A stretch of DNA of 58,605 nt from an uncultured SAR86 cluster bacterium (GTDB taxonomy: Bacteria > Pseudomonadota > Gammaproteobacteria > Magnimaribacterales > Magnimaribacteraceae), in assembly GCA_902574355.1 (NCBI GenBank), contig CACGNN010000008.1:1-58605 (forward strand), read 5' to 3'. The position numbers and the translations under genes were made by a program. The notes under the pieces are model-generated. The model saw only the letters and a program-made list of their open reading frames with translations, had not been told where the DNA came from and searched no databases. This document shows positions 43,074 to 51,252 of this stretch, piece after piece (the stretch's first letter is position 1; each line of letters opens with the position of its first letter).

Positions 43074-43638
43074 GCAGTAATTTTGAGGATAAATAATTGA
43101 TCAGACTAGTAAGGCTTGAATCCAATAAAAAATACTGAAGCCTTAAAAATATACTTGTTATTAAGCCTGTTAAAGTTGTGTAAAGAGCTACAGCCATACC
43201 TCCACTCATCTTTGAAAGAAGTTGCTGAATTATTTGTGTATCAAAGTCTTTTATCTCACCTATAGGAAGTAGCATTAAGATAAATCCTATTACCGTCCCG
43301 GTCAGTCCTAGCTTTAAAAGAATATCTACTATCATATAACCGAGGGCATGTTTATTTGATAGATCATCCTCCATTAAAGAAATAGTCTTTATATCTTTAC
43401 CAATTGAAACTGAATCAATTGCATCAATCTGCTTACTTAATGCGATGCTTAGAATATACCAATGAATAGTTGCACAGAAATACATAACTAGGATGGCAAG
43501 AGATATTCGGCTTTTATCAGAATCAATTATTAAACTTAAAACTCCAAGGTCATAAACTAAATAAAATAAAAATAAAATTATCCCCAGTACCATAGAAGAC
43601 TTTAAGAAAAGATATTTATTCGTTTTTTCAATTACCAT
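43063..43638 (-). CDS. MotA/TolQ/ExbB-family proton channel subunit
   Basis: A 191-residue protein with four likely membrane helices. The third and fourth carry the family signature: LLKLGLTGTVIGFILMLLPI and then LSKMSGGMAVALYTTLTGLITSIFLRLQYFLL. The Gly/Thr-rich positions face the partner Asp helix in TolQ and ExbB. It is smaller than TolQ (about 230). It is not beside tolR, tolA, tonB or pal, and the receptor gene at 31408 is far away, so this is a separate proton-driven complex with the next two genes. Confidence 0.85.
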   Translation of the reverse strand: MVIEKTNKYLFLKSSMVLGIILFLFYLVYDLGVLSLIIDSDKSRISLAILVMYFCATIHWYILSIALSKQIDAIDSVSIGKDIKTISLMEDDLSNKHALGYMIVDILLKLGLTGTVIGFILMLLPIGEIKDFDTQIIQQLLSKMSGGMAVALYTTLTGLITSIFLRLQYFLLDSSLTSLINYLSSKLLHEE

Positions 43639-43641
43639 CTT

Positions 43642-43998
43642 TTAGTCATGACTTGCGCCATCTACAATTTGAATTTGAGTATTCTTCGGTACAAATATAT
43701 CATCAACACACATTATATTGACACTTATCTGTGTCGGATCCCTTCTTCTAATGTGGTGTGTATAAACTCCACAAGTTTTACAGAAGAAGTGTTTTGCTAT
43801 ATTTTTATTCCACTGATATTCGCTTATATTTTCCTTACCGGATAAAAGAGTGAATTCTTCTTTAGGTATAGGCTTCATAAGGATTGACTTTTTTAAACAC
43901 AAAGAACAATTACACTTGTATAGGTCATGTAATATTTCGTCAGTATAAAATTTAAATTGTACTGAGCCACAGTGGCAAGATCCAAAGAACTCGTTCAC
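43642..43998 (-). CDS. GFA family (Mss4-like) zinc protein
   Basis: A 118-residue protein with the glutathione-dependent formaldehyde-activating enzyme fold: GSCHCGSVQFKF, YKCNCSLCLKK and FFCKTCGVYTHH supply the zinc cysteines. Most bacterial GFA relatives have no proven activity and the formaldehyde reaction itself is debated. It lies 3 bases after the TolQ-like gene's start side and directly abuts the SDR upstream (43999). Confidence 0.88.
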   Translation of the reverse strand: MNEFFGSCHCGSVQFKFYTDEILHDLYKCNCSLCLKKSILMKPIPKEEFTLLSGKENISEYQWNKNIAKHFFCKTCGVYTHHIRRRDPTQISVNIMCVDDIFVPKNTQIQIVDGASHD

Positions 43999-44781
43999 TT
44001 ATATATGACCTGCTTGACCACCATCGACTTCTATTGAAGTACCGCTTATATAAGATGCAGCCTCTGAACAAAGAAAAGTGACAAGTGATGCTACTTCTTC
44101 AGAGGTTCCATATCTCCCTACTGGAACTGAGGCACCATTACTTTTTATTACCTCTTCCATTTTTCCTCCAGTTGCCTCTGCTATTTCAGTAGCTGCCCTC
44201 TCCCACATTGCGGTATGGATAAGTCCCGGTAGAACAGAATTAATTAAAACTCCATCTGATCCATATTTTTTAGCTAAAGATTTGGAAATAGAAATCATCG
44301 CTGCTTTTGTTGCTCCATAGTCGATAAGAGCAGCATTTGGATATTTACCTGCAGAACTAGAAATCATGACTACCCTTCCCCATTTATTTTCTCTCATTGC
44401 TGGCAGAAAAGATCTAGTGCATCTTACAGCTGAAAGAAGATTTAGTTCATGAAGTTCCTGCCATTCTTCGTCTGTCATATATAGAAAATTTCTTGATGGC
44501 GATGCACCAACATTATTAACCAGAATATCAACAGCTCCCTCAGCTAGAACATTATCAATAAAATTTTCAGTTGAATCTTTCTGTCCCATGTCTGCTACAA
44601 AACCTTTAATAGAACCATTTGTTGTTTCATAAACTGATAATTTTTCAACTGACTCGGCAGTCCTGGCACAAAAAGAGACATCTGCTCCGTGTTCAGCCAA
44701 CATTTTCACAGTTGCTTCTCCAATACCAAGGCTAGCTCCTGTTACAACAGCTCTTTTTCCTTTTAAATCAAGATTAATCAT
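43999..44781 (-). CDS. Short-chain dehydrogenase/reductase
   Basis: A 260-residue classical SDR: NAD(P) loop VVTGASLGIGEATVKML, DILVNNVGASPS, catalytic Ser in VVMISSSAGKYPNAALI followed by DYGATKAAM (Tyr-x-x-x-Lys), and C-terminal SYISGTSIEVDGGQAGHI. Arg after the Ala in CARTA suggests NADP preference. The substrate is unknown. It sits in a tight run of minus-strand genes. Confidence 0.92.
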   Translation of the reverse strand: MINLDLKGKRAVVTGASLGIGEATVKMLAEHGADVSFCARTAESVEKLSVYETTNGSIKGFVADMGQKDSTENFIDNVLAEGAVDILVNNVGASPSRNFLYMTDEEWQELHELNLLSAVRCTRSFLPAMRENKWGRVVMISSSAGKYPNAALIDYGATKAAMISISKSLAKKYGSDGVLINSVLPGLIHTAMWERAATEIAEATGGKMEEVIKSNGASVPVGRYGTSEEVASLVTFLCSEAASYISGTSIEVDGGQAGHI

Positions 44782-44784
44782 ATT

Positions 44785-45255
44785 TTATTCTCCAAGAATT
44801 AAATTCATTTTCGTGTTTCCTCTCTCGTATCTATTATCATCATTTTGTTCATTAAAAACAAAACCGCATGAGAGATACAGACTCAAAGCAGGTTTCAAGG
44901 AATCATTGGTAATTAAGAAAATTTCAGTAGCTTCTCTTTCTTTTGAATAATTAATACAGCGTTCTAACAATTTTTTTCCTATACCGAGTCCCCGCAAGTT
45001 TTTTGCAACGGCCATTTTTGCCAACTCGTAAACACCCTTACTTTTCTTAATCAGAGCAGCAGTACCTACTACATCTCCGTCTAATAGAGCAAAAAAAATC
45101 TCGCCTCCTCTTTCCATTACATAAGATTCAGGATTTTTAAGCGTCATTAGATCCTCTTCTTCCATTATGAAATATTCCTCAATCCACTCCCTGTTCAGTT
45201 TCTCAAATGCTGATATATAATCAGTATTGAATGGAACTATTTTCAGTTTATCCAC
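44785..45255 (-). CDS. GNAT-family N-acetyltransferase
   Basis: A 156-residue GNAT: VPFNTDYISAFEKLNREWIEEYF at the N-terminus, the acetyl-CoA site ELAKMAVAKNLRGLGIGKKLLERCI, and IFLITNDSLKPALSLYLSCGFV. The N-terminal pattern resembles the YhfO/PhnO-like group sometimes linked to MarR regulators, but no regulator is fused here. The acceptor is unknown. It overlaps the nucleosidase gene by 8 bases. Confidence 0.9.
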   Translation of the reverse strand: MDKLKIVPFNTDYISAFEKLNREWIEEYFIMEEEDLMTLKNPESYVMERGGEIFFALLDGDVVGTAALIKKSKGVYELAKMAVAKNLRGLGIGKKLLERCINYSKEREATEIFLITNDSLKPALSLYLSCGFVFNEQNDDNRYERGNTKMNLILGE

Positions 45256-45808
45256 TTAAAGATTCCAAATATTTTTGGAAAGCTTCGCCTCCCTTTGATA
45301 CATTTTCATTCCAATCAGATGACGCATTTTCATTTGCTTCGTCACTAATATATTTGAAACAATAAAATTTGATTTTTTCGATTAAACAAAGTTTTGCAAG
45401 TGCGTAAGCCTCCATATCATATAAGTCAGTTTTTAATTCTTGATTTGCTGTCACAAAACTATCTCCAGTGCCACAACTTAATCCAGGCCTATCCAGACAA
45501 ATATCATTTATATGATCATTAAGAGTGACACCAAGCGGAAGACCTAAGCTTCGCAGATCCATATCTCTTTGTTTGAAAGTAGTTACTTCATGAAGACCCT
45601 TAAGATCGCTTCTTGAAGAACCAGCAGTTCCGAAGTTAATAAGATTGTCTGGCTTAAATTCTTTTAGAGCTCTATTTACTGAGATCAATGCATTAACTTT
45701 ACCAATTCCTGTATAGATGACATTCCATCCATCTGCTTGTTCAAGGCTCAGTTCCTCTTCCATTGCAACTGCAATGAGTGTATTTTTTTTTGTTAAGTCA
45801 GTCAGCAT
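45248..45808 (-). CDS. Compact MTA/SAH nucleosidase-like protein
   Basis: A 186-residue member of the PNP/UDP phosphorylase family, about 45 residues shorter than E. coli MTA/SAH nucleosidase. The three catalytic positions are kept: Glu19 (AVAMEEEL), Glu133 (DMEAYAL) and Asp156 (ISDEAN), with VIYTGIGKVNA and NFGTAGS. It should cleave methylthioadenosine or S-adenosylhomocysteine to free adenine. The 11-base overlap with apt, which turns adenine into AMP, strongly supports an adenine-yielding reaction. Confidence 0.85.
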   Translation of the reverse strand: MLTDLTKKNTLIAVAMEEELSLEQADGWNVIYTGIGKVNALISVNRALKEFKPDNLINFGTAGSSRSDLKGLHEVTTFKQRDMDLRSLGLPLGVTLNDHINDICLDRPGLSCGTGDSFVTANQELKTDLYDMEAYALAKLCLIEKIKFYCFKYISDEANENASSDWNENVSKGGEAFQKYLESLSG

Positions 45809-46313
45809 AGCTGATGAGACTTATGATTGGCATATTGAGTTGAGAAGATCCTTTCAGGGATGTGAGCTCAATAACTACAGCTCCTCCTACCACATTAGCA
45901 CCCAGAGACTCTAATAGATCCTTTGAACATTGCATAGACCCTCCGGTAGCTAATAGATCATCTATGATAACAATAGATTTATTCTCAAGATTTAACTTTT
46001 GAATGCTCAATGAATTGGTGCCATATTCAAGCTCATACTTTTTCTCTATGAGCTCTCCAGGGAGCTTATTTGGCTTTCTAATCATCAATGCTCCAAGCCC
46101 TAATTGTTCTGCTACCAAAGTACAGAATAAAAAACCTCTGGCATCTATGCCTGCAATGTAATCGGGCGAAAGAGGTCTAATGGTTTCAACAAATTTATCT
46201 TTCAAAAGACTCAATGCTGAAGGTTCAGCCAATAGAGGGCTTATATCTCTGAAAAGAATTCCTTTTGAAGGAAAATCTGGGTAACTCTTAATCCATTTCT
46301 GAAGATCTTCCAT
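45798..46313 (-). CDS. apt: Adenine phosphoribosyltransferase
   Basis: A 171-residue type I phosphoribosyltransferase: YPDFPSKGILFRDISPLLAEP, IAGIDARGFLFCTLVAEQLGLGALMIRKPNKLPG and the PRPP loop SIVIIDDLLATGGSM. It makes AMP from adenine and PRPP. Length and motifs match Apt. Its 3' end overlaps the nucleosidase gene by 11 bases, coupling production and salvage of adenine. Confidence 0.96.
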   Translation of the reverse strand: MEDLQKWIKSYPDFPSKGILFRDISPLLAEPSALSLLKDKFVETIRPLSPDYIAGIDARGFLFCTLVAEQLGLGALMIRKPNKLPGELIEKKYELEYGTNSLSIQKLNLENKSIVIIDDLLATGGSMQCSKDLLESLGANVVGGAVVIELTSLKGSSQLNMPIISLISYAD

Positions 46314-46317
46314 AAAA

Positions 46318-47508
46318 TCACTCCCTATCTAAAAAAGGTAAGAAAGCAATATTTAGAAGTAAGTAAAAAAACAAAACATTGATCAGAAAAATCCCTGGAC
46401 TAAACGAATAAAGATAGCACAGACAAACAAAGATCATCGCCAACTTTAAATACTCTAATTTAATTATCTTTTCAGCATCGAGCCATTTTGCAGTACAGAA
46501 CATTGAAAAGATAACTATACAAATCAACATAACACCTTGTTCATATTCCATATTCTTGTCTGCAAACAGGACTACAGCTGTATAAGACATGCATAAGAAC
46601 TGCATGAAAGCATAAAATTTTGTTAGGGGCTTTATATGCGGATCATGCTTCTCAAAACTATTGGGATCAAAACTATCATCGGATGATCCTTCAGGCGACC
46701 AGCCTGTTCTGGCAGTTATTACAGAATAGAAATTTTTTACGGAGAGAGAGTAAGATAAATCCTTAAAAATCTTTTGATAAATATGGATATTTGCTTTCAC
46801 TGGATCGAAGGTCTTTAGTGCGTTTCTTATTCCGTAAACACACTTTTCATCATCTTTCTCCTCCTGATAAGTTGAGAATAGTCTGTCCCAGATAATAAAA
46901 ACACCGCCATAATTCCTATCTACATATAAATCATTCTGGGCATGATGAACCCGATGATTTGAGGGAGTTACGAAGAATAACTCATACCACCCAAGTTTAG
47001 GGATATGCCTAGAATGCACCCAGAACTGGTAAACCAAATTAAGAGTGCCAACTGAAACCATCACGTAAGAAGGAACTCCAACTAAGAATAAGGGGATATA
47101 GAAAATCCAAGATATAAAAAATCCTGTACCAGTCTGTCTCAAAGCAGTCGATAAATTATATTCTTCGCTTTGATGATGGGCTACGTGCGATGCCCAAAAT
47201 ATCTGTCTCTCATGACTTATACGATGAAACCAATAATAAAAGAAATCATATGCAATAAATGCAAATATCCAAGTAATCCAAAGACTGCTATCCATTCTCC
47301 AGAGGGAAAAATGTGTTTCAATTTGATAGTACACATATCCACTAAAACCTATCTTAAGAATCCCGCTCGTACCTCTTATAGAACCCATGAATAGACTACT
47401 GATCGTGTCATTTAATCTATAGGTATTATGGCCAATAAGTTTCCCATAAGCTAATTCAAGGACAAGAGCCAGTAAAAAAAATGGTATAGCTATTTCAACA
47501 TAGTCCAT
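46318..47508 (-). CDS. Sterol desaturase/fatty acid hydroxylase family protein
   Basis: A 396-residue membrane protein. The di-iron histidine motifs are WFHRISHERQIFWASHVAHHQSEEYN and HRVHHAQN, set among four or five N-terminal membrane segments. From about residue 295 there is an extra C-terminal part with three or four more hydrophobic segments, absent from the shortest family members. The family hydroxylates or desaturates lipids and sterols, and related proteins include alkylglycerol monooxygenase. The product here is unknown. It lies 4 bases before apt. Confidence 0.9.
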   Translation of the reverse strand: MDYVEIAIPFFLLALVLELAYGKLIGHNTYRLNDTISSLFMGSIRGTSGILKIGFSGYVYYQIETHFSLWRMDSSLWITWIFAFIAYDFFYYWFHRISHERQIFWASHVAHHQSEEYNLSTALRQTGTGFFISWIFYIPLFLVGVPSYVMVSVGTLNLVYQFWVHSRHIPKLGWYELFFVTPSNHRVHHAQNDLYVDRNYGGVFIIWDRLFSTYQEEKDDEKCVYGIRNALKTFDPVKANIHIYQKIFKDLSYSLSVKNFYSVITARTGWSPEGSSDDSFDPNSFEKHDPHIKPLTKFYAFMQFLCMSYTAVVLFADKNMEYEQGVMLICIVIFSMFCTAKWLDAEKIIKLEYLKLAMIFVCLCYLYSFSPGIFLINVLFFYLLLNIAFLPFLDRE

Positions 47509-47511
47509 AAT

Positions 47512-48291
47512 TTACATCTCGTACCAGTCTAAATAAGATCCCATAACATCTAAAAACTCTTTTTTATTGCTTAAAGCCTTAAAGTGCGTAAATGTTAAAG
47601 GATAGTCTGTTGGAAAATTTTTACTTATCAAAGTTAAATTCTTTTTCTTCAATTGCTCTAAATAATGCCCTTCTCTTAAAAACTGCGCAAATTCACAGAC
47701 AAATGAGATATCAGCAATGGTTAGATGGTCTCCAGCAATAAAGCCTGAAAGAGATAGAGCTTTTTCTAGACCATCAAGATAAAACTCATAGGAAGCTTTA
47801 GTTCTTTCATAAGTATATTTGGTTATATCTTCGAGCTCTAATAGATAGACTTGAAATTCTCTTGAGAACACAAGATTTGCATCCAAAAAACTATCTATTC
47901 TGGATGTTAAATTTAGATCATCGCCTCCATAAAGTGATTTATCTTTACACTCTCTGGCAACCGCTCTCAAGATACTATTAGATTCAAAAACTCCCAATCG
48001 ACCCTCGCCAACGAATCCTGCTGGTACAGTACCAAAAGGATGTTGACCTATAAATTCATCTGTCTTGTAAAGGGAGCCTTTAAAACCTCTTTTGCTTTTG
48101 ATTTCGAATGACTTAAGTTTAGACTTATCTTCGTCTGTTATTGGCTTTGCATCAAAATCCCATAACCAATTTGGCATGTTATTTGGTTTATCTCCAATGA
48201 CCTCTAAGTCAATACCGCCAATTTTGGCAGTAATAATAGACTTCCATACCCTGGGATTAGGAAGATAAGAGAATATCCTAATCTTGTTCAA
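47512..48291 (-). CDS. Glutathione S-transferase family protein
   Basis: A 259-residue GST-like protein with an N-terminal thioredoxin-like half (IRIFSYLPNPRVWKSIITAKIGGIDLEVI, GTVPAGFVGEGRLGVFESNSILRAVAREC) and an all-helical C-terminal half with LSGFIAGDHLTIADISFVCEFAQF. An insert of about 40 residues (DFDAKPITDEDKSKLK) separates the first strands. This resembles elongation-factor-1-gamma-like GSTs. The substrate is unknown. It is 2 bases from the next GST gene, suggesting the pair is co-expressed. Confidence 0.87.
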   Translation of the reverse strand: MNKIRIFSYLPNPRVWKSIITAKIGGIDLEVIGDKPNNMPNWLWDFDAKPITDEDKSKLKSFEIKSKRGFKGSLYKTDEFIGQHPFGTVPAGFVGEGRLGVFESNSILRAVARECKDKSLYGGDDLNLTSRIDSFLDANLVFSREFQVYLLELEDITKYTYERTKASYEFYLDGLEKALSLSGFIAGDHLTIADISFVCEFAQFLREGHYLEQLKKKNLTLISKNFPTDYPLTFTHFKALSNKKEFLDVMGSYLDWYEM

Positions 48292-48293
48292 GT

Positions 48294-48905
48294 TTATTGA
48301 GTCTCTATAGCCTTTTTAAAAGCCGGTCTGTTTTCTAATCTCTCTACATAAGCCTTTATATTGCTCATTTCATCTGAGACACAGCCCAATCTATTACTCA
48401 TAAAACAAGAATGTCCAAGCATTATGTCAGCCCCCGAGAAATCACCTATCAAATAGTCTTTGCCTTCTAAATTTTCATTAACAGGCTTCAAGGCATTTGA
48501 AAGAAGTCTTTGAGCTTGACCTAAAACTGTTTCGTCTCTCCTCTCCGGAGGGAGTAGGACAGTATGAACTACGATTGTATTCATTGGGGGCATTACCATA
48601 CCTTCACAGTAGTGAAACCACTGTAAATATTTAGCAAAGTGTTCTGAATCAACAGAGGGTTTTAATCCGCCATTCTTATGTTTCTCTAAGATATAATCCG
48701 TTATTGCTCCTGATTCCCATATTTGAGTATCTCCGTCCTCAAGAACAGGAACTCTGCCTAATGGATGTCTTGCTCTATGCTCATCAGACTTTAAATCTGT
48801 TGGGCTAAACGCCATTTTATTTAGTTCATAAGGTAGCTCCAATTCTTCAAGAAGCCAAAGAATCCTTCCAGCTCTTGAATTTGGTGCAAAATGTAACTTC
48901 AACAT
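48294..48905 (-). CDS. Glutathione S-transferase family protein
   Basis: A 203-residue GST: LHFAPNSRAGRILWLLEELELPYEL, HPLGRVPVLEDGDTQIWESGAITDYILEKH (glutathione-binding ESGAI) and the C-terminal DYLIGDFSGADIMLGHSCFMSNRLG. Possible catalytic Ser/Arg at the N-terminus suggest a beta- or theta-like class. GGAGAG stands just before the ATG. The substrate is unknown. Confidence 0.92.
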   Translation of the reverse strand: MLKLHFAPNSRAGRILWLLEELELPYELNKMAFSPTDLKSDEHRARHPLGRVPVLEDGDTQIWESGAITDYILEKHKNGGLKPSVDSEHFAKYLQWFHYCEGMVMPPMNTIVVHTVLLPPERRDETVLGQAQRLLSNALKPVNENLEGKDYLIGDFSGADIMLGHSCFMSNRLGCVSDEMSNIKAYVERLENRPAFKKAIETQ

Positions 48906-48960
48906 AAATCTCTCCTTTTAGTAAGCCTTATTATAAGGGTAAACATAGTCATAAGAAATC

Positions 48961-49362
48961 TTAGGAATTCTCCAGTGATGATATTACTTTCAATGCCTCT
49001 GCAGCCAAATTATCTTGAACAAAAATATGGTCATGAAAATATCCAGAGAAAATATTTGAAGATATTTTGTGCTTAGTTAACTCTCTTGTAATTGTTGAAA
49101 TAAGACCATGACTTTCAAGACTTGAGTGTACTCCCAAGGATATACACTTAAAAATAGCATCATATTGTAAAGAGTGCGCATCCGCGTCCTTTTGATTAAT
49201 CACTAAAGTAATGCCTTCATCTTCTAAAAAAGTTGCTTTTGGTTTAAGTGAGTTAATTAAATCCTCAAGAGGTTCGCTTGAAGTAATGAAAACAAAAGTC
49301 TCATCAAGCAAGCGAGGATTAATATTGTGCAATATCTCTTTTAAATTAGTCTTACCTGGCAT
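48961..49362 (-). CDS. ACT-domain protein (DUF2241 type)
   Basis: A 133-residue protein following the ACT/DUF2241 pattern: LKEILHNINPRLLDETFVFITS, ATFLEDEGITLVINQKDADAHSL, FKCISLGVHSSLESHGLISTITRELTKHKISSNIFSGYFHDHIFV. It probably binds a small ligand such as an amino acid. The function is not established to my knowledge. It lies 2 bases after the DUF4396 gene. Confidence 0.88.
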   Translation of the reverse strand: MPGKTNLKEILHNINPRLLDETFVFITSSEPLEDLINSLKPKATFLEDEGITLVINQKDADAHSLQYDAIFKCISLGVHSSLESHGLISTITRELTKHKISSNIFSGYFHDHIFVQDNLAAEALKVISSLENS

Positions 49363-49364
49363 TC

Positions 49365-49820
49365 TTAGTGACAGGCAATATTATATTTTTTTAGTCTGTA
49401 GTAGTTATAAGGTAAGGGAGTAATAAAACCCGCTAATAGCATAAAAGGTATGATCCACCAGACTAGAACTCCTCCAGCGAATACTACATCAACAGTATTC
49501 ATGGCTATCTCCATTGACAACATAGAAATGAGAGACATTCCAGTGGCTGTACTGAATGCTTCTTTTAATCTCATCTGTCTGGAAAGAATTATAGTTTCTA
49601 GGATGATGGAAGTAATCAAACCATTAATAATTGCCAAGGTCATTATTCCCAACATTGGAAATGGAATTTCATTTATTTGGAAAAAAAGAATAGTCCCAAA
49701 ATCTCCAATAGAGCACCCTAATAGGCACCAGAGAGTATTAATAGATGAACGCTTCCATGTATGCCTGCAAGTCCAAGAAATAGAATCATCTTGTTGATTC
49801 TGAATATTTAATTCACTCAT
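49365..49820 (-). CDS. DUF4396 membrane protein
   Basis: A 151-residue protein with about four membrane segments. A short N-terminal Cys/His stretch (SWTCRHTWKRSS) is followed by helices and the family ending WWIIPFMLLAGFITPLPYNYYRLKKYNIACH. The Cys and His residues at the two ends could bind a metal. The function is unknown. It overlaps the photolyase gene by 8 bases. Confidence 0.85.
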   Translation of the reverse strand: MSELNIQNQQDDSISWTCRHTWKRSSINTLWCLLGCSIGDFGTILFFQINEIPFPMLGIMTLAIINGLITSIILETIILSRQMRLKEAFSTATGMSLISMLSMEIAMNTVDVVFAGGVLVWWIIPFMLLAGFITPLPYNYYRLKKYNIACH

Positions 49821-51252
49821 TTACTTCTTTTTTAGTTGTAGCAAAAGCTTCCAGGGCAAGTTCTCTAGAGATCTTCAAGTCTACGATAGGCTCTGGATAA
49901 TCTACTCCTAATTCTATACCAGCAGATTCTAAGATTTCCTTAGGAGCTTCCCAAGGACTAAAAAGGTACTTATTTGGTAAATTCTTCAACTCAGGCACAT
50001 ATTTTTTTGTGTATTCTCCGTCTGGATCAAACTTCAATCCCTGTGTAATAGGATTAAAGATTCTAAAGTATGGAGCAGCATCAGCACCAGATCCTGCCAC
50101 CCATTGCCACCCCGCGCTATTACTAGCTAAATCAGCATCCACAAGACAATCCCAAAACCATTTTTCACCTTCAAGCCAGTGTATTAGAAGATTTTTAACT
50201 AAAAAAGAACCGACAATCATTCTCAGTCTATTGTGCATATAGCCTGTCTGCCATAGCTCTCTCATACCTGAATCAACAATGGGGTATCCAGTTTTTCCTG
50301 ACTGCCAAAGTTTTAAAAGATCTTTATTTTCTTTCCAAGGAAATGAATCGAATTTCTTTTGAAAATTAACACTAGGAAAATCAGGAAAATGATAAAGAAG
50401 GTAATATGAGAACTCTCTCCAGCCTAACTCGCTATGAAAATGAGCAAGGCTCTTATCTATCCCTGGAATAGTTTCTTTTGTTTTAGCTAGATACCAAACT
50501 TCATTAGGTGATATTTCACCAAAATGTAAATGTGGAGATAATCTTGATACAAATTTTTGTGAAGGGAAGTTTCTACCTTCTTTGTAGTTCAATAAACCAT
50601 GTTCAAGAAATTCTTCTAAATTCTGTTCTGCACCCTTTTCTCCTGGATTCCATTCCTCTTCGAAACCTGCATACCAATTAGACTTTGGCAGTAGATCCAA
50701 ACTTTCCAAGTTATCTGAAACATTATCTTTCTTAGAGATATTCTCAAAGCTAGGTTCGCTTATTGGGAGTCTTGGCTCACTAGCATTTAGGCATCCTTTT
50801 TTATAATAAGGGGTAAAAACTCTATATGGAGTCCCATCATCTTTAGAAATATTCCAGGGTTCCCATAACAAAGAACCACAAAAACTTTCTACAATTATAT
50901 TATTTGTCTCTAGTTCGTTTTTTATTTTCTTATCTCTATCGATCCTCCAGGGCTCATAACATCTATTCCAAAAAACATTAGAAACAGAATAATCCTCAAT
51001 AAGTTTGGGCAATATTTCGCATGGGTCTCCTTTAAATAATCTCAAACTTCCACCTAAACTTTCATTAAGCTTATTTAAAGAGTGATATAACCACCATCTA
51101 CTTGCGGAACCCATTTTGAATTCTCCAGAATTCGTATCGTCCAAAATATAGATGGGAATAAATGAGTCGCACTTGCTGGCTGCCTCAAGCGAAGGATTAT
51201 CTTTAATTCTTAAATCTTGTCTAAACCAATGTACTGCAATTTTTTCTGACAT
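49813..51252 (-). CDS. phrB: Deoxyribodipyrimidine photolyase (class I CPD type)
   Basis: A 479-residue photolyase: antenna domain VHWFRQDLRIKDNPSLEAA, FWNRCYEPWRIDRDKKIK, then the FAD domain with FPSQKFVSRLSPHLHFGEISPNEVW, LGWREFSYYLLYHFP, GYPIVDSGMRELWQTGYMHNRLRMIVGSFLVKNLLIHW and DADLASNSAGWQWVAGSGADAAPYFRIFNP. It repairs cyclobutane pyrimidine dimers with blue or near-UV light. Repair after UV fits a sunlit surface habitat. It directly abuts the SDR upstream and overlaps the DUF4396 gene. Confidence 0.95.
   Translation of the reverse strand: MSEKIAVHWFRQDLRIKDNPSLEAASKCDSFIPIYILDDTNSGEFKMGSASRWWLYHSLNKLNESLGGSLRLFKGDPCEILPKLIEDYSVSNVFWNRCYEPWRIDRDKKIKNELETNNIIVESFCGSLLWEPWNISKDDGTPYRVFTPYYKKGCLNASEPRLPISEPSFENISKKDNVSDNLESLDLLPKSNWYAGFEEEWNPGEKGAEQNLEEFLEHGLLNYKEGRNFPSQKFVSRLSPHLHFGEISPNEVWYLAKTKETIPGIDKSLAHFHSELGWREFSYYLLYHFPDFPSVNFQKKFDSFPWKENKDLLKLWQSGKTGYPIVDSGMRELWQTGYMHNRLRMIVGSFLVKNLLIHWLEGEKWFWDCLVDADLASNSAGWQWVAGSGADAAPYFRIFNPITQGLKFDPDGEYTKKYVPELKNLPNKYLFSPWEAPKEILESAGIELGVDYPEPIVDLKISRELALEAFATTKKEVNE

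Noticed and set aside
41887-43638. A Zorya-type antiphage system (ZorA/ZorB)
   Set aside because: The TolQ-like protein is under 200 residues without ZorA's long coiled-coil tail, the partner lacks an OmpA domain, and no ZorC/D/E genes follow.
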